A stretch of 64,000 bases of DNA from JAGXOF01 sp046545575 (GCA_046545575.1 JBKGZM010000003.1:1-64000); one strand, 5' to 3'. Positions 44,807-54,090 are shown, counted from the first letter of the stretch. Made by a program: numbers and translations. Notes: generated by a model not told the origin, from the letters alone.

Positions 44807-45526
44807 TCAATCTGAGACTAGTGATCCTGTGCTGCTGCCTATCACTGCCTGCTCTATGCCATGGGGCGCTTGGAGGTTGAATACCAGGATAGGCAGGTGG
44901 TTCTCCATACAGAGCGCGAAGGCTGTTGAATCCATCACTTCCAACCGCTGTTCTAAAGCTTCTTGATAAGTAAGCTTGTCGAACTTTTTAGCCCCTTTGT
45001 TAAGCAGCGGATCGGAGTCATAAACGCCGTCCACCTTGTTCTTCCCGAGCAGGAGGATCTCAGCACCTATATCCACTGCTCTGAGTGCTGCTGCGGTATC
45101 GGTGCTCATATACGGATTACCAGTCCCTGCGGCAAATATCACAACCCGCCCCTTCTCCAGATGGCGTATTGCACGCCTCCTGATATACGGTTCAGCCACG
45201 GACTCCATCGATATGGCACTCTGCGTCCGCACAGTCACTCCCTGTTTTTCCAGGGCATCTTGAAGGGCCAGGGCATTGATCATTGTAGCGAGCATTCCGG
45301 CGTAATCAGCCGTGGAACGATCCATGCCTTTCGCCTCAGCGGCATTTCCTCTCCATATATTCCCACCCCCCACAACCATCGCGATCTCAGTCCCAGTTTC
45401 CTTAACCTCGATAATTTGCCGCGCAATCTCCTTCAGTACATTGGAGTCGATACCAAACCGTTCCTCCCGGGAAAGTGCCTCACCGCTGATTTTCAGCAGG
45501 ACGCGCTTGTATTTGGGTTGGCTCAT
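44807..45526 (-). CDS. pyrH: Uridylate kinase
   Basis: A 239-residue hexameric UMP kinase of the amino-acid-kinase fold. Blocks [33 protein letters not shown] and [20 protein letters not shown] are diagnostic. It converts UMP to UDP and is usually feedback-inhibited by UTP. The ATG overlaps the tsf stop by four bases. Confidence 0.97.
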   Translation of the reverse strand: MSQPKYKRVLLKISGEALSREERFGIDSNVLKEIARQIIEVKETGTEIAMVVGGGNIWRGNAAEAKGMDRSTADYAGMLATMINALALQDALEKQGVTVRTQSAISMESVAEPYIRRRAIRHLEKGRVVIFAAGTGNPYMSTDTAAALRAVDIGAEILLLGKNKVDGVYDSDPLLNKGAKKFDKLTYQEALEQRLEVMDSTAFALCMENHLPILVFNLQAPHGIEQAVIGSSTGSLVSD

Positions 45527-46023
45527 TCCCCTCCAGTTTCGAAACGGCAGAACTTGCTAACCCCAATGTTCTCTCCAACCTTAGTAATGACCTCAACTAC
45601 AATATCGCTAATAGTCTTCTGAGGGTCCTTTATGAAGGGCTGCGACAGGAGACAAACTTCTTCGGGATTCTCATCTTCAGGGACTTCATCAGGAGACAGA
45701 TACTGAGGATCAGTAGCCGTGACTTGCATAGCTATATCGTGAGCCAATTCCTTGAACTCAGGGGTCTGCGCCACGAAGTCAGTTTCGCATGTAACGAGAA
45801 CCAAAGCACCGACACGGCCTCCAGAATGCACATATGCCTCGACCAATCCATTTCCCATGGCCCGTTCTTTCTTCTTCTCGGCTATGGAATACCCTCGTTC
45901 ACGCAGAGCCTCCGCAGCAGCCTCGATATCCCCCTCACAGTTTGCTAAGGCTTTTTTACAATCCATGAGCCCAGCACCGGTTCTTTCCCGTAGCCCCCGT
46001 ATCTGTTCAACAGCGATCTGCAA
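45523..46023 (-). CDS. tsf: Translation elongation factor Ts (short form)
   Basis: A 166-residue EF-Ts, the nucleotide exchange factor of EF-Tu. The N-terminal UBA-like domain and core [16 protein letters not shown], then [13 protein letters not shown], are clear. It is much shorter than the 283-residue E. coli protein and resembles the short forms with a single core subdomain. An in-frame GTG at 46041 would overlap the rpsB stop, but AAGGAGG lies inside those codons, five bases before a TTG at 46023; the TTG also gives the family-standard ten residues before LRERTG. I therefore call TTG 46023 as the start. Confidence 0.93.
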   Translation of the reverse strand: MQIAVEQIRGLRERTGAGLMDCKKALANCEGDIEAAAEALRERGYSIAEKKKERAMGNGLVEAYVHSGGRVGALVLVTCETDFVAQTPEFKELAHDIAMQVTATDPQYLSPDEVPEDENPEEVCLLSQPFIKDPQKTISDIVVEVITKVGENIGVSKFCRFETGGE

Positions 46024-46037
46024 ATCCCCCTCCTTTT

Positions 46038-46871
46038 TCACTCTTCATTATCTTCGTTGCCTGTAAAGTCAAGCCCCTCTTCGCCGATCTCAGGGGCGAC
46101 TCCCGCTGCTACATCCGTAGCAGGTGGACTGAAAGAGTCTGCTCCGGCTTTCCCTTCCAACACTGCATTAGCCATCACGGTACATATAAGCCTGATGGAC
46201 TTTATGGCGTCATCATTAGCGGGGATAGGGTAATCGACCACTGTTGGGTCACAATCGGTATCCACCATGGCCACAATCGGGACTCCCAGTTGCCTGGCCT
46301 CTGCAATTGCGATCTTTTCCCGAACCGGGTCGACCACGAACATCGCAGATGGAATTTGAGTCATCTCCTTGATGCCGCCAAACGACTGATTAAGACGGTT
46401 GATCTCCCTTTCCAGCCTGGATTCTTCTTTCTTGGGTAAAGAGGCTAGTTCCCCTTTAGCCTGCCTATCTTCCAGGCGAACAAGGTAATCAATCCTTGCC
46501 TGTACTGTGGAGAAGTTGGTAAGCGTTCCTCCCAGCCAGCGTCTGCTCACGTAATAAGCACCGCACCGCCGTGCTTCTTCCTCAATGGCATCCTTGGCTT
46601 GTTTTTTGGTTCCCACAAAGACGATGTCACCACCATCAGCAATCAGGTCCCTTACGAAAATACGCGCCTCTTCCAACTTGACCAAAGTCTGTTGCAGGTC
46701 GATGATATGAATGCCATTTCGCTGAGTAAATACATACTCCTTCATCTTGGGGTTCCACCGCTTCCTCTGGTGCCCAAAATGGACTCCAGATTCCAACAGC
46801 ATCTTGACGGTGACTGGCCCACCAAACGGACTGGTTATTTCTTGTGTCTCATTCACATCTAATTCATTCAT
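46038..46871 (-). CDS. rpsB: 30S ribosomal protein S2
   Basis: A 277-residue S2. Conserved blocks are [24 protein letters not shown] at the start, [26 protein letters not shown] and [12 protein letters not shown] followed by [11 protein letters not shown]. The C-terminus has an acidic, low-complexity extension of about 35 residues after the S2 core. I prefer the ATG at 46871 to a GTG two codons earlier. It heads the twelve-gene run down to tlpA; a fair promoter is at 46901-46930. Confidence 0.97.
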   Translation of the reverse strand: MNELDVNETQEITSPFGGPVTVKMLLESGVHFGHQRKRWNPKMKEYVFTQRNGIHIIDLQQTLVKLEEARIFVRDLIADGGDIVFVGTKKQAKDAIEEEARRCGAYYVSRRWLGGTLTNFSTVQARIDYLVRLEDRQAKGELASLPKKEESRLEREINRLNQSFGGIKEMTQIPSAMFVVDPVREKIAIAEARQLGVPIVAMVDTDCDPTVVDYPIPANDDAIKSIRLICTVMANAVLEGKAGADSFSPPATDVAAGVAPEIGEEGLDFTGNEDNEE

Positions 46872-46900
46872 ACCCACACACCTATTTAAACTGCTTTGTT

Positions 46901-46930
46901 AGTTTAACACAAGTAAAAATGAAAAGGCAA
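46901..46930 (-). promoter_or_regulatory. Candidate promoter of the rpsB operon
   Basis: TTGCCT (46925-46930) and TAAACT (46901-46906) are 18 bases apart on the minus strand, giving a leader of about 25 bases before rpsB. Both boxes match four of six consensus positions. Confidence 0.45.
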
Positions 46931-47021
46931 CTGCCCGACTAAGACTCAAGGGTCAACAGTATGGTCTGTACCTTTGCCTGCTCGCCGAAGGAAAGGCTGG
47001 AGGTTAGGCACCTGTCCGCTC

Positions 47022-47666
47022 CTACCTGGACTCGTTAACGGGGTTCGTTCCCTTCTTACCCCAACTGACCAGAAGATAGCAAAAAGGGGTGTCTAACACA
47101 GAGACAGCGAGCTTGATAACGTACTGTGCCAGAATTAGCTCTCCCAACAGTATCCCCAGCGGGACAACCCCATAGAAAGCGATGAACCCGAATATTACAG
47201 TGTCCAGTCCCTGTGAGACCGCCGTGGAAAGGGTGTTTCTCATCCAGAGCAATCGTCCCTTTGTTCTGGTGCGCAAGAAATGGAAGGCAAAGATGTCATG
47301 GTTCTGAGAAACCAAATAGGCCGCCAATGATGCGAGGACAATCCGTGGAACACTTCCCAAAACCTCCTGATACAATTCCTGATTTCCCCACTCCGGCGAT
47401 GGGGGCAAAATACCTCCCAGCCAGATGAGAAGCACCAGCAGTGCGTTCGCAAAGAATCCAACCCACACAACTGTTCGTGCTGTATTCTTTCCCCAAACTT
47501 CAGAGATGGTATCGGTGAAGAGAAATGTCAGTGGATAGCAAATAATGCCCGCGTCGATAGTGACTCCAAAGACATTTATCAGCTTTGCTCCCGAGAGTAT
47601 GTTGGCAGCCGCCAATGAGATGATGAACAGTCCCGAGAGAAGTAACAATTTGCTTTGATTGGTCAT
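47022..47666 (-). CDS. Queuosine precursor transporter (YhhQ/QPTR family)
   Basis: A 214-residue membrane protein with six helices, of the family that imports preQ0/preQ1 for the queuosine modification of tRNA. Typical blocks are ANILSGAKLINVFGVTIDAGIICYPLTFLFTDTISEVWGKN near the N-terminus and SQGLDTVIFGFIAF in the middle. It is seven bases after corA on the same strand and is the last gene of the run starting at argH. Confidence 0.92.
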   Translation of the reverse strand: MTNQSKLLLLSGLFIISLAAANILSGAKLINVFGVTIDAGIICYPLTFLFTDTISEVWGKNTARTVVWVGFFANALLVLLIWLGGILPPSPEWGNQELYQEVLGSVPRIVLASLAAYLVSQNHDIFAFHFLRTRTKGRLLWMRNTLSTAVSQGLDTVIFGFIAFYGVVPLGILLGELILAQYVIKLAVSVLDTPFCYLLVSWGKKGTNPVNESR

Positions 47667-47673
47667 GCTTTTG

Positions 47674-48678
47674 TTAGATGAAGTGCTTCCAGCGGAAGGA
47701 AGCCAGCATACCTGCTACAATAGCAAGCATAATGAGTATGATAACAGGAAAGGAGATAGGCCTCTCAGATAAAGGCAACAGCGCAATATTCATCCCATAA
47801 ATACTCGCGATAAGTGTCGGGGGGAGCATTATGGTTGAGACGATGGTCAGGATGCGCATGACCTGATTGGTGCGAAATGATACCAGCGTGTTGTTGGTGT
47901 CATTCAGTCCTTCAATAACTTCCTTGTACTCATCCAGAGTGTCCAGTATCTTGCGATTGTGATCAGCCAGATCCCCGAAATATACTCCAAAGACCGGAAT
48001 CTCCTCGGCTTCTTCAAGTTCGTCAGGCGAAAGGAATTCCGATCCTTCCTTTTCCGGAATGATTGAGGACTCGTTCCGCTCCAGCCACTCAAATACCTCT
48101 GTTTGCGGCCTTATTATTCGCCTGTAGGAAAGCACATCCCGGCGCAAAATCGACAACTCACGCACTGCATCTCGGGGGTCGCCACTGAAAACCTTGTTAT
48201 CGGCTTCCTCGATGTTACTGCCGATCTTGTTAAGGATCGGGAAGCAGTAGTTGACCAGGCGGTCGAGTACTATGTAGAGAAGATGTCCTGCACTCTGACT
48301 CATATTTGCCGCTCTTGTGTCCTGATTGGCTACACAATCCCTGAAGAACTTCGAGAGCGGTTTGAGATCGCCCTGATGTACGGTGATCAAGTAATTCTCA
48401 CCCAGGAAGACAGCAACCTGACTGGCTGTGGTAACACGGGCTTGCTTACTGAATACAGGGAAGTGGAATACCATGAATAAATATTCGTCATATCTGTCGA
48501 TCTTGGGACGCTGAACCCTGCTCAGACAATCGTCCAGATCCAGAGCATGGAAAGGATAATGCTCAGCTATATAATCCATCTCCCGCCTCGTCGGCTGCTC
48601 GATGTTGATCCAGAGTAAATTCCTGTACGAGGCAGTGCTGATATTCAGGTCTTGATTCGTAGTTTCAGGGATTGTCAT
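47674..48678 (-). CDS. corA: CorA-family magnesium/divalent cation channel
   Basis: A 334-residue CorA/MIT protein. A large cytoplasmic alpha/beta and helical domain is followed by two C-terminal membrane helices joined by the signature YGMNI (in SIYGMNIALLP), the canonical GMN variant. It lets Mg2+ (or Co2+/Ni2+) through a pentameric pore. It lies 11 bases after trxA. The window has a second Mg2+ entry route, MgtE, so the cell may use them under different conditions. Confidence 0.95.
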   Translation of the reverse strand: MTIPETTNQDLNISTASYRNLLWINIEQPTRREMDYIAEHYPFHALDLDDCLSRVQRPKIDRYDEYLFMVFHFPVFSKQARVTTASQVAVFLGENYLITVHQGDLKPLSKFFRDCVANQDTRAANMSQSAGHLLYIVLDRLVNYCFPILNKIGSNIEEADNKVFSGDPRDAVRELSILRRDVLSYRRIIRPQTEVFEWLERNESSIIPEKEGSEFLSPDELEEAEEIPVFGVYFGDLADHNRKILDTLDEYKEVIEGLNDTNNTLVSFRTNQVMRILTIVSTIMLPPTLIASIYGMNIALLPLSERPISFPVIILIMLAIVAGMLASFRWKHFI

Positions 48679-48689
48679 ACCTTGACGTC

Positions 48690-49016
48690 CTATCCTAGAG
48701 AGGAATCAAGGACTTTCTTGAATTCCTCCTTGGGCCTGAGTCCGACAAGCTGCTTTACAGGCTTGCCCCCTTTGAAAAGCAACAATGTCGGGATGCTCAT
48801 TATACTATAACTTGATGCTGTTTTAGGGCTTTGATCAACGTTGACCTTGGCAAAGTCGACTTTCCCGTCATACTCTTTGGCCAGTTCCTCAACGATCGGT
48901 GCTACCGCCAAACAGGGCTTGCATGACGGAGCCCAGAAATCGACCAGGACGGGTTTTTTCGCCTTAATTACCGTCTGCTCGAAATTGCTGTCATTGACTT
49001 CCACTGGCTTTGCCAT
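48690..49016 (-). CDS. trxA: Thioredoxin with CKPC active site
   Basis: A 108-residue cytoplasmic thioredoxin, standard length and fold: VLVDFWAPSCKPCLAVAPIVEELA, KVNVDQ, and cis-proline SIPTLLLF. The active site is CKPC rather than the usual CGPC, and the tryptophan just before the first cysteine is replaced by serine, changes expected to shift redox potential or partner choice. No thioredoxin reductase gene is near. It is 24 bases after plsX. Confidence 0.94.
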   Translation of the reverse strand: MAKPVEVNDSNFEQTVIKAKKPVLVDFWAPSCKPCLAVAPIVEELAKEYDGKVDFAKVNVDQSPKTASSYSIMSIPTLLLFKGGKPVKQLVGLRPKEEFKKVLDSSLG

Positions 49017-49040
49017 TTACCCTCCTCACTTTTTCATTCT

Positions 49041-50000
49041 TCAGGTTCCTATGGTCTCCATAACCTTTTGCTTCACCATTTGCTCCGCTATCCCGATGGC
49101 ACGCTCTATAGCAGTAGCATCGCTCTTGCCATGTGTTATCACTACATTGCCTTCGACCCCAAGAAGCAGCGCCCCCCCCAATGAAGTATAATCCAGGATG
49201 CGCTTCTCTGCCTCATGGAAATCCAGGCTGTTACCATCCGCCTCCGCCGAAGTCGACATATCCGCAAATATCCGTGCCAGTCCCTCGCTCAGTTTTATCA
49301 CTACATTGCCCGTGAACCCATCAGTCACTACAACATCAGCTTTCCCTCTGGGAAGTTCTGCTCCCTCTACATTGCCAACAAAGTTGGGTTGATCCTTCGA
49401 TAACATATGATAAGCAGAACGGGCCAGTTTATTTCCCTTTGTCTCTTCCTCTCCGTTAGATAGCAGGCCCACCCGGGGAACAGACACGCCGTGTATTCTC
49501 TGCATATACACTGTTCCCATTTGGGCGAACTGGACCAGATATTGAGGTTTGCAATCGGAATTTGCGCCCACATCGAGGAACAGAACCCGGCCATTAGGTG
49601 AATGGAAAACAATCCCCAATGCCGGGCGGGAGATACCCTTTTTCTTCCCTACGACAAGTAAAGCTCCGGCAACCATAGCACCTGTGCTGCCACCGGAGAC
49701 AAACGCCGAGGCCTCGCCAGCCTTGAGCAATCCCATTCCCCTGACGATGGAAGAGTCCTTCTTGCGACGAATTGCTCGCACGGGCTCCTCATCCATGCCA
49801 ATTGTCTCCTCGGCATGACAGAAGCTAATGTTGGCACGACCAGCACCATACTGGCTTAGCTCACTCTGTACTGTTTTCTCAGGCCCAACAAGGATTATGT
49901 TGACATCAAAAGAGCGTGCAGCTTCCACCGCTCCTTTTACGATTTCCGAGGGGGCATAGTCGCCGCCCATGGCATCCACAGCGATTACAGGCTTTTCCAT
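49041..50000 (-). CDS. plsX: Phosphate acyltransferase (PlsX)
   Basis: A 319-residue PlsX that makes acyl-phosphate from acyl-ACP for the first step of phospholipid synthesis. Blocks AVDAMGGDYAPSEIVKGAV at the N-terminus, SGGSTGAMVAGALLVVG and DVGANSDCKPQYLVQFA, and VVTDGFTGNVVIKLSEG are diagnostic. It overlaps the end of rpe by 16 bases. The usual neighbours fabH/fabD or rpmF are not here. Confidence 0.96.
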   Translation of the reverse strand: MEKPVIAVDAMGGDYAPSEIVKGAVEAARSFDVNIILVGPEKTVQSELSQYGAGRANISFCHAEETIGMDEEPVRAIRRKKDSSIVRGMGLLKAGEASAFVSGGSTGAMVAGALLVVGKKKGISRPALGIVFHSPNGRVLFLDVGANSDCKPQYLVQFAQMGTVYMQRIHGVSVPRVGLLSNGEEETKGNKLARSAYHMLSKDQPNFVGNVEGAELPRGKADVVVTDGFTGNVVIKLSEGLARIFADMSTSAEADGNSLDFHEAEKRILDYTSLGGALLLGVEGNVVITHGKSDATAIERAIGIAEQMVKQKVMETIGT

Positions 50001-50659
50001 AGGCTTCCCCTAATCCTCCGTATCGCCTCAGCGACGCTTTCCTTCTCGTTGAATACCGCTGCCCCTGCCACCAACACCCGGGCTCCTGCTTTGGCAACTC
50101 TAGGTGCTGTTTCGGCATTGATCCCGCCATCCACCTCAAGCTCCGCTTCAAGATTTTCAGAATCGAGCAACTTCCTCAAGCGGGATATCTTATCCAGGGT
50201 CTCGGGGATAAAAGCCTGTCCTGCGAATCCCGGATTGACCGTCATTACCAGCACCAGGTCAACCAATGGCAAGACCTCTTTTATCGTCTCCAGAGGAGTA
50301 GCGGGGTTAAGGGATACTCCTGCCTTGAGGCCAAGCTCCTTGATTTCCGTCAACGTGCGATGCAGATGAACTGACACCTCTACGTGCACGGTGATGATGT
50401 CCGCACCTGCCTGAGCAAAACTCTGGATTTGTTGCTCAGGGGTATTGACCATCAGGTGGACGTCAAGGGGAAGAGAGGTATAGGACTTTATCGCCTTGAC
50501 CACTCCATCACCGATAGTGATCCTGGGGACGAATTGCCCGTCCATTACATCGACATGGATATAATCGGCACCGGCTTCAGTGGCCTCAGTCACCTGCTCG
50601 CCCAGGCGAGCAAAGTCCGCCGAGAGGATGGACGGGGCAAGTTTTATTTTTTCATTCAT
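49985..50659 (-). CDS. rpe: Ribulose-phosphate 3-epimerase
   Basis: A 224-residue TIM-barrel enzyme of the pentose phosphate pathway. LAPSILSADFARLGEQ at the start, HVDVMDGQFVPRITIG with metal-binding His and Asp, DVHLMVNTPEQ, and MTVNPGFAGQAFI are clear. The frame is open to 50752 inside argH, but the ATG at 50659 begins the fold, overlaps the argH stop by eight bases and has GAGGAG six bases upstream. Confidence 0.96.
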   Translation of the reverse strand: MNEKIKLAPSILSADFARLGEQVTEATEAGADYIHVDVMDGQFVPRITIGDGVVKAIKSYTSLPLDVHLMVNTPEQQIQSFAQAGADIITVHVEVSVHLHRTLTEIKELGLKAGVSLNPATPLETIKEVLPLVDLVLVMTVNPGFAGQAFIPETLDKISRLRKLLDSENLEAELEVDGGINAETAPRVAKAGARVLVAGAAVFNEKESVAEAIRRIRGSLWKSL

Positions 50660-52022
50660 TGAGAACTCCTCTTGCCTCTCGCAATGCCTCCTCAACTCGC
50701 CTCGGAGCGGTCCCACCGGGAACGTCCCTGGCCGCAACGGAGGACTCCACATCGATGGAGCGGAGGTCTTCCTCGAACAACGGCGAGAATTGCTGATACT
50801 CGGGAAGGGTTATATCCTGCAGCGATTTCCCCTGCGCAACAGCATACCTGACAAGTTTAGCCACTACACTGTGCGCTTCACGAAACGGCATTCCTTTTCC
50901 AGCCAGATAATCAGCCAGGTCAGTTGCCAGAGTATAGCTCTCGCCCGCGGCCTGTCCAGTACGGTCGGAATTGACTCTAAGACTTCTTATCATTCCAGCA
51001 AACACCCCAAGTGTCGAATGTACGGTGTCCACCGTTCTGAAGAAACTCTGTTTGTCCTCCTGCAAATCCCTGTTGTACGTAAGCGGTAGGGATTTCATGG
51101 TGGTGAGTATGGACATTAAATCACCATAGACGCTGCCGGTCTTCCCCCGCGCCAGCTCAGCCACATCCGGGTTCTTCTTCTGCGGCATGATGCTTGAGCT
51201 CGTGACATAGGCATCATCGACCTCAATGAACCCGAACTCTGCCGACGACCAGAGGATGATTTCCTCCGCTAGCCGGGAAACGTGCATCATGACCATGCTT
51301 GCGTCTGCAATGTACTCAATAATGAAATCGCGGTCGGAGACGGCATCCATACTATTCCGGCTAACCTGACTGAACCCCAGTTCCTTCGCCAGTAAATCGC
51401 GGTCCACCTGATATGGCAACCCTGCAAGTGCGCCGCTGCCCAAAGGCATCACGTCAACGCGTTTGAGGCAATCGCCAAAGCGCTCAATATCCCGTTGCAA
51501 CATTTCAAAGTAAGCCAGAAGATGATGGGCCAGGAGTATCGGTTGTGCCCGTTGTAGATGAGTATATCCCGGTAATATAACCTCCTTATTGGCTTCGGCC
51601 AAATCCAGTAGCGCTGCCTGAACCTCTTTCAGCTTGGTAATGGTTTCGGATATCGCTTCCTTGGTGTAAAGGCGCATGTCAGTGGCGACCTGATCATTTC
51701 GTGAGCGAGCGGTGTGCAACTTTCCAGCCACGTTGCCGATCTTTTCGTACAGGCGACTCTCGATATTCATGTGAATATCTTCCAGGGAAGTGTCAAAATT
51801 GAACTGGCCGGATTCGATTTCATCACGGATAGAGGTTAAGCCCTCTACTATAGCTTCAGCTTCTTCCCCGGCAATTATGCGCTGCCATGCAAGCATCCTG
51901 GTATGGGCAATTGAGGCCGCAATATCCTGCCGATACAGTCGCTTATCAAAGGGCAGAGATGAGGTATATTCCTGTACCGATTCGTCGGTTTCTTTTTGGA
52001 ATCGGTCTCGCAGTGCACTCAT
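50652..52022 (-). CDS. argH: Argininosuccinate lyase
   Basis: A 456-residue fumarase/aspartase-superfamily lyase, the last step of arginine synthesis. The superfamily signature SSIMPQKKNPD (about residue 280) with the catalytic serine, and GYTHLQRAQPI and TARSRNDQ in the N-terminal half, are present. No argG lies in the window. The ATG is only seven bases below the -10 box at 52030-52035, so the message is probably leaderless. It is the first gene of argH-rpe-plsX-trxA-corA-transporter. Confidence 0.96.
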   Translation of the reverse strand: MSALRDRFQKETDESVQEYTSSLPFDKRLYRQDIAASIAHTRMLAWQRIIAGEEAEAIVEGLTSIRDEIESGQFNFDTSLEDIHMNIESRLYEKIGNVAGKLHTARSRNDQVATDMRLYTKEAISETITKLKEVQAALLDLAEANKEVILPGYTHLQRAQPILLAHHLLAYFEMLQRDIERFGDCLKRVDVMPLGSGALAGLPYQVDRDLLAKELGFSQVSRNSMDAVSDRDFIIEYIADASMVMMHVSRLAEEIILWSSAEFGFIEVDDAYVTSSSIMPQKKNPDVAELARGKTGSVYGDLMSILTTMKSLPLTYNRDLQEDKQSFFRTVDTVHSTLGVFAGMIRSLRVNSDRTGQAAGESYTLATDLADYLAGKGMPFREAHSVVAKLVRYAVAQGKSLQDITLPEYQQFSPLFEEDLRSIDVESSVAARDVPGGTAPRRVEEALREARGVLNE

Positions 52023-52029
52023 GGCCTTA

Positions 52030-52059
52030 ATTGTGACACTAACCTGCTATCCAGGTCAA
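52030..52059 (-). promoter_or_regulatory. Promoter of argH, apparently leaderless
   Basis: TTGACC (52054-52059) and CACAAT (52030-52035) are 18 bases apart on the minus strand. Seven bases after the -10 box comes the argH ATG, so the transcript should start at or next to the start codon. No Shine-Dalgarno sequence fits. Confidence 0.55.
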
Positions 52060-52156
52060 GTGTGAATTTTGCCTGGAGATATTTGAGGATGAGCTAAGTA
52101 AGCAAATACCAAAGTCCAACACAAAAGTTATGCTATTTAACAAAAGGATTGACACT

Positions 52157-52360
52157 TCAAGTGAGAGGCCTTTGAGCACTCCGTTTGGCCTCTGCAACAT
52201 CATCGAGATAGCTTTGATAGCACTTGCAGAGGTGTTTAAAGACACTAACAACCTCTTGCCGGTACTCCTCGCTATCGCCCAGCCCTCCCTTGATTCTTTC
52301 TTCCGCAACGAATAACGCCGCTTGCTGAAGTCTCACACTGGTAGTAGTGAGCTCCCTCAT
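52157..52360 (-). CDS. Small hypothetical protein, 67 residues
   Basis: A short helical protein with no family I recognise: it begins MRELTTTSVRLQQAALF, is rich in charged residues and holds two cysteines in HLCKCYQSYLDDV. Support comes from AAGGGG close before the ATG at 52360 and from its position alone between argH and comM. An alternative TTG start six codons upstream is less likely. There is no independent evidence of function, and it could be chance. Confidence 0.45.
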   Translation of the reverse strand: MRELTTTSVRLQQAALFVAEERIKGGLGDSEEYRQEVVSVFKHLCKCYQSYLDDVAEAKRSAQRPLT

Positions 52361-52517
52361 AAAGCCCCCCTTTTTCAATTGTGCGGGCCACTATGTAGCC
52401 CGTAGTGATTTAACCGCAGTGCGAAGCTCTTCCCTGCCTACCCATCCCCCATGGGAAGGCATCTCCTCCACACTGTATGTCTAGTATACCTTCTCGGATA
52501 ACAGCATACAAGTATGC

Positions 52518-52546
52518 TTGACAACATCAAGCACTGACATTATGAT
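52518..52546 (+). promoter_or_regulatory. Promoter of comM
   Basis: Perfect -35 TTGACA (52518-52523) and TATGAT (52541-52546) with a 17-base spacer. The comM ATG follows 20 bases after the -10 box, giving a leader of only about 13 bases with no recognisable ribosome site. Confidence 0.7.
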
Positions 52547-52566
52547 TTTTAGCTAGAATAACTATT

Positions 52567-54090
52567 ATGCTGGCAAAGGTAATCTCCGCTGCGGTTGTAG
52601 GTCTTGAGGGGCAACTCGTAGAGGTAGAGGTTGATATCTCGCCCGGGTTGCCCTCAATGACGATTGTAGGACTCGCCGATACCGCCATCCAGGAATCCCG
52701 CGAGAGAGTAAGGTCGGCAATCCGAAATGCGGGTTACACCTTTCCCGCCAGGAGAATCACAGTCAACATGGCCCCTGCTGACCTCAAGAAAGCTGGCCCG
52801 GTCTACGACCTGTCCATCGCCGTGGGTATCCTGCTCAGCTCGGAGCAGGTTTCTTTTGATACCTCGAATGCTCTTTTCGTCGGCGAACTCTCACTGGATG
52901 GTAGCCTTCACCACACGCAGGGAGTCCTCTCGATGGTATCTCTGGCAAAGGAGAAGGGACTATCCCCGGTGTTCATCCCCGCTGTAAATGCCAAGGAAGC
53001 CGCCATGGTTCAGGGTGTAACAGTTATTCCTGTGGAGTCACTAACACAACTTGTGGATCATATGCGAGGAGAGGCATCAATACCCGAATATGTACTTGAG
53101 GAAAATCCGTTCGAGGCGGTGGGGTTGGAAGATGGGGTAATAGATATGGCTCACATAAAGGGGCAGGAGCATGCCAAAAGGGCCCTTGAAGTAGCTGCTG
53201 CTGGCGGCCATAATATGGTCATGAGTGGGCCCCCTGGCGGGGGCAAGACGCTTCTGGCACGGTCCCTGCCATCTATTCTCCCTCAGATAACAGCCGATGA
53301 GGCCCTGGAAGTTACCAAGATATACAGTGTGAGTGGACTTCTCCCCACTGATACGCCTTTGATAACCCAGCGGCCCTTCCGGTCGCCACACTACACAGTC
53401 TCCTATGCCGGACTTGTCGGAGGTGGACGCTCACCGAAACCGGGTGAGATTAGCCTCAGCCATCATGGTGTTCTATTCCTTGATGAGCTGCCGGAGTTCG
53501 GTCACTCGATATTGGAAGTTCTACGCCAGCCCCTGGAGGACAGAGCAGTATCGATAACGCGTGCTCAAGGGAGTATTTCCTATCCGGCCAATTTCATGCT
53601 GGTTGGCGCTATGAACCCCTGCCCGTGCGGATATTATGGCGACCCGGTAAAACAATGTACATGTTCATCGACAGAGGTCGCTCGCTATCAGAAGCGAATA
53701 AGCGGTCCCTTGCTTGACCGCATCGACGTGTTCATCGAAGTGCCGCGAATCGAATATGAGAAGCTCACCGATGAGCGACTGGGAGAATCCTCAGAAGCCA
53801 TCAGGGCAAGGGTAGATGCTGCTCGCTCCATTCAGCATCAGAGATTCGAGGGCACCAGGCTCACCTGTAATGCCGACATGACACCGGTGGAGATCCGCGA
53901 ATTCTGCCGGACGGACCCTGCTGCACAGAGCCTTCTCCAGGCGGCAGTGCAGCAGCTCTCACTTTCAGCACGCTCATTTCACCGTCTCCTCAAACTGGCA
54001 CGGACAATTGCCGACCTCGACGGCACTGACGGGATTACCTCCACACACGTGGCCGAGGCGTTACAGTACCGGCCGAGAAATCAGGCATAA
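52567..54090 (+). CDS. comM: ComM/YifB-family Mg-chelatase-like AAA+ ATPase
   Basis: A 507-residue hexameric helicase, the ComM/YifB/RadA-type protein that promotes branch migration during natural transformation. The N-terminal Lon-S5-fold domain (residues 1-170, GLPSMTIVGLADTAIQESRERVRSA), the AAA+ domain with Walker A GPPGGGKT (about 219-226), Walker B LFLDELPEF, and the MNPCPCGYYGD zinc-like loop with C-terminal Mg-chelatase lid are all present. It stands alone with its own promoter. Confidence 0.95.
   Translation: MLAKVISAAVVGLEGQLVEVEVDISPGLPSMTIVGLADTAIQESRERVRSAIRNAGYTFPARRITVNMAPADLKKAGPVYDLSIAVGILLSSEQVSFDTSNALFVGELSLDGSLHHTQGVLSMVSLAKEKGLSPVFIPAVNAKEAAMVQGVTVIPVESLTQLVDHMRGEASIPEYVLEENPFEAVGLEDGVIDMAHIKGQEHAKRALEVAAAGGHNMVMSGPPGGGKTLLARSLPSILPQITADEALEVTKIYSVSGLLPTDTPLITQRPFRSPHYTVSYAGLVGGGRSPKPGEISLSHHGVLFLDELPEFGHSILEVLRQPLEDRAVSITRAQGSISYPANFMLVGAMNPCPCGYYGDPVKQCTCSSTEVARYQKRISGPLLDRIDVFIEVPRIEYEKLTDERLGESSEAIRARVDAARSIQHQRFEGTRLTCNADMTPVEIREFCRTDPAAQSLLQAAVQQLSLSARSFHRLLKLARTIADLDGTDGITSTHVAEALQYRPRNQA

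Noticed and set aside
44963..45622. A 219-codon plus-strand frame
   Set aside because: It is antisense to pyrH and tsf, both clearly recognised.
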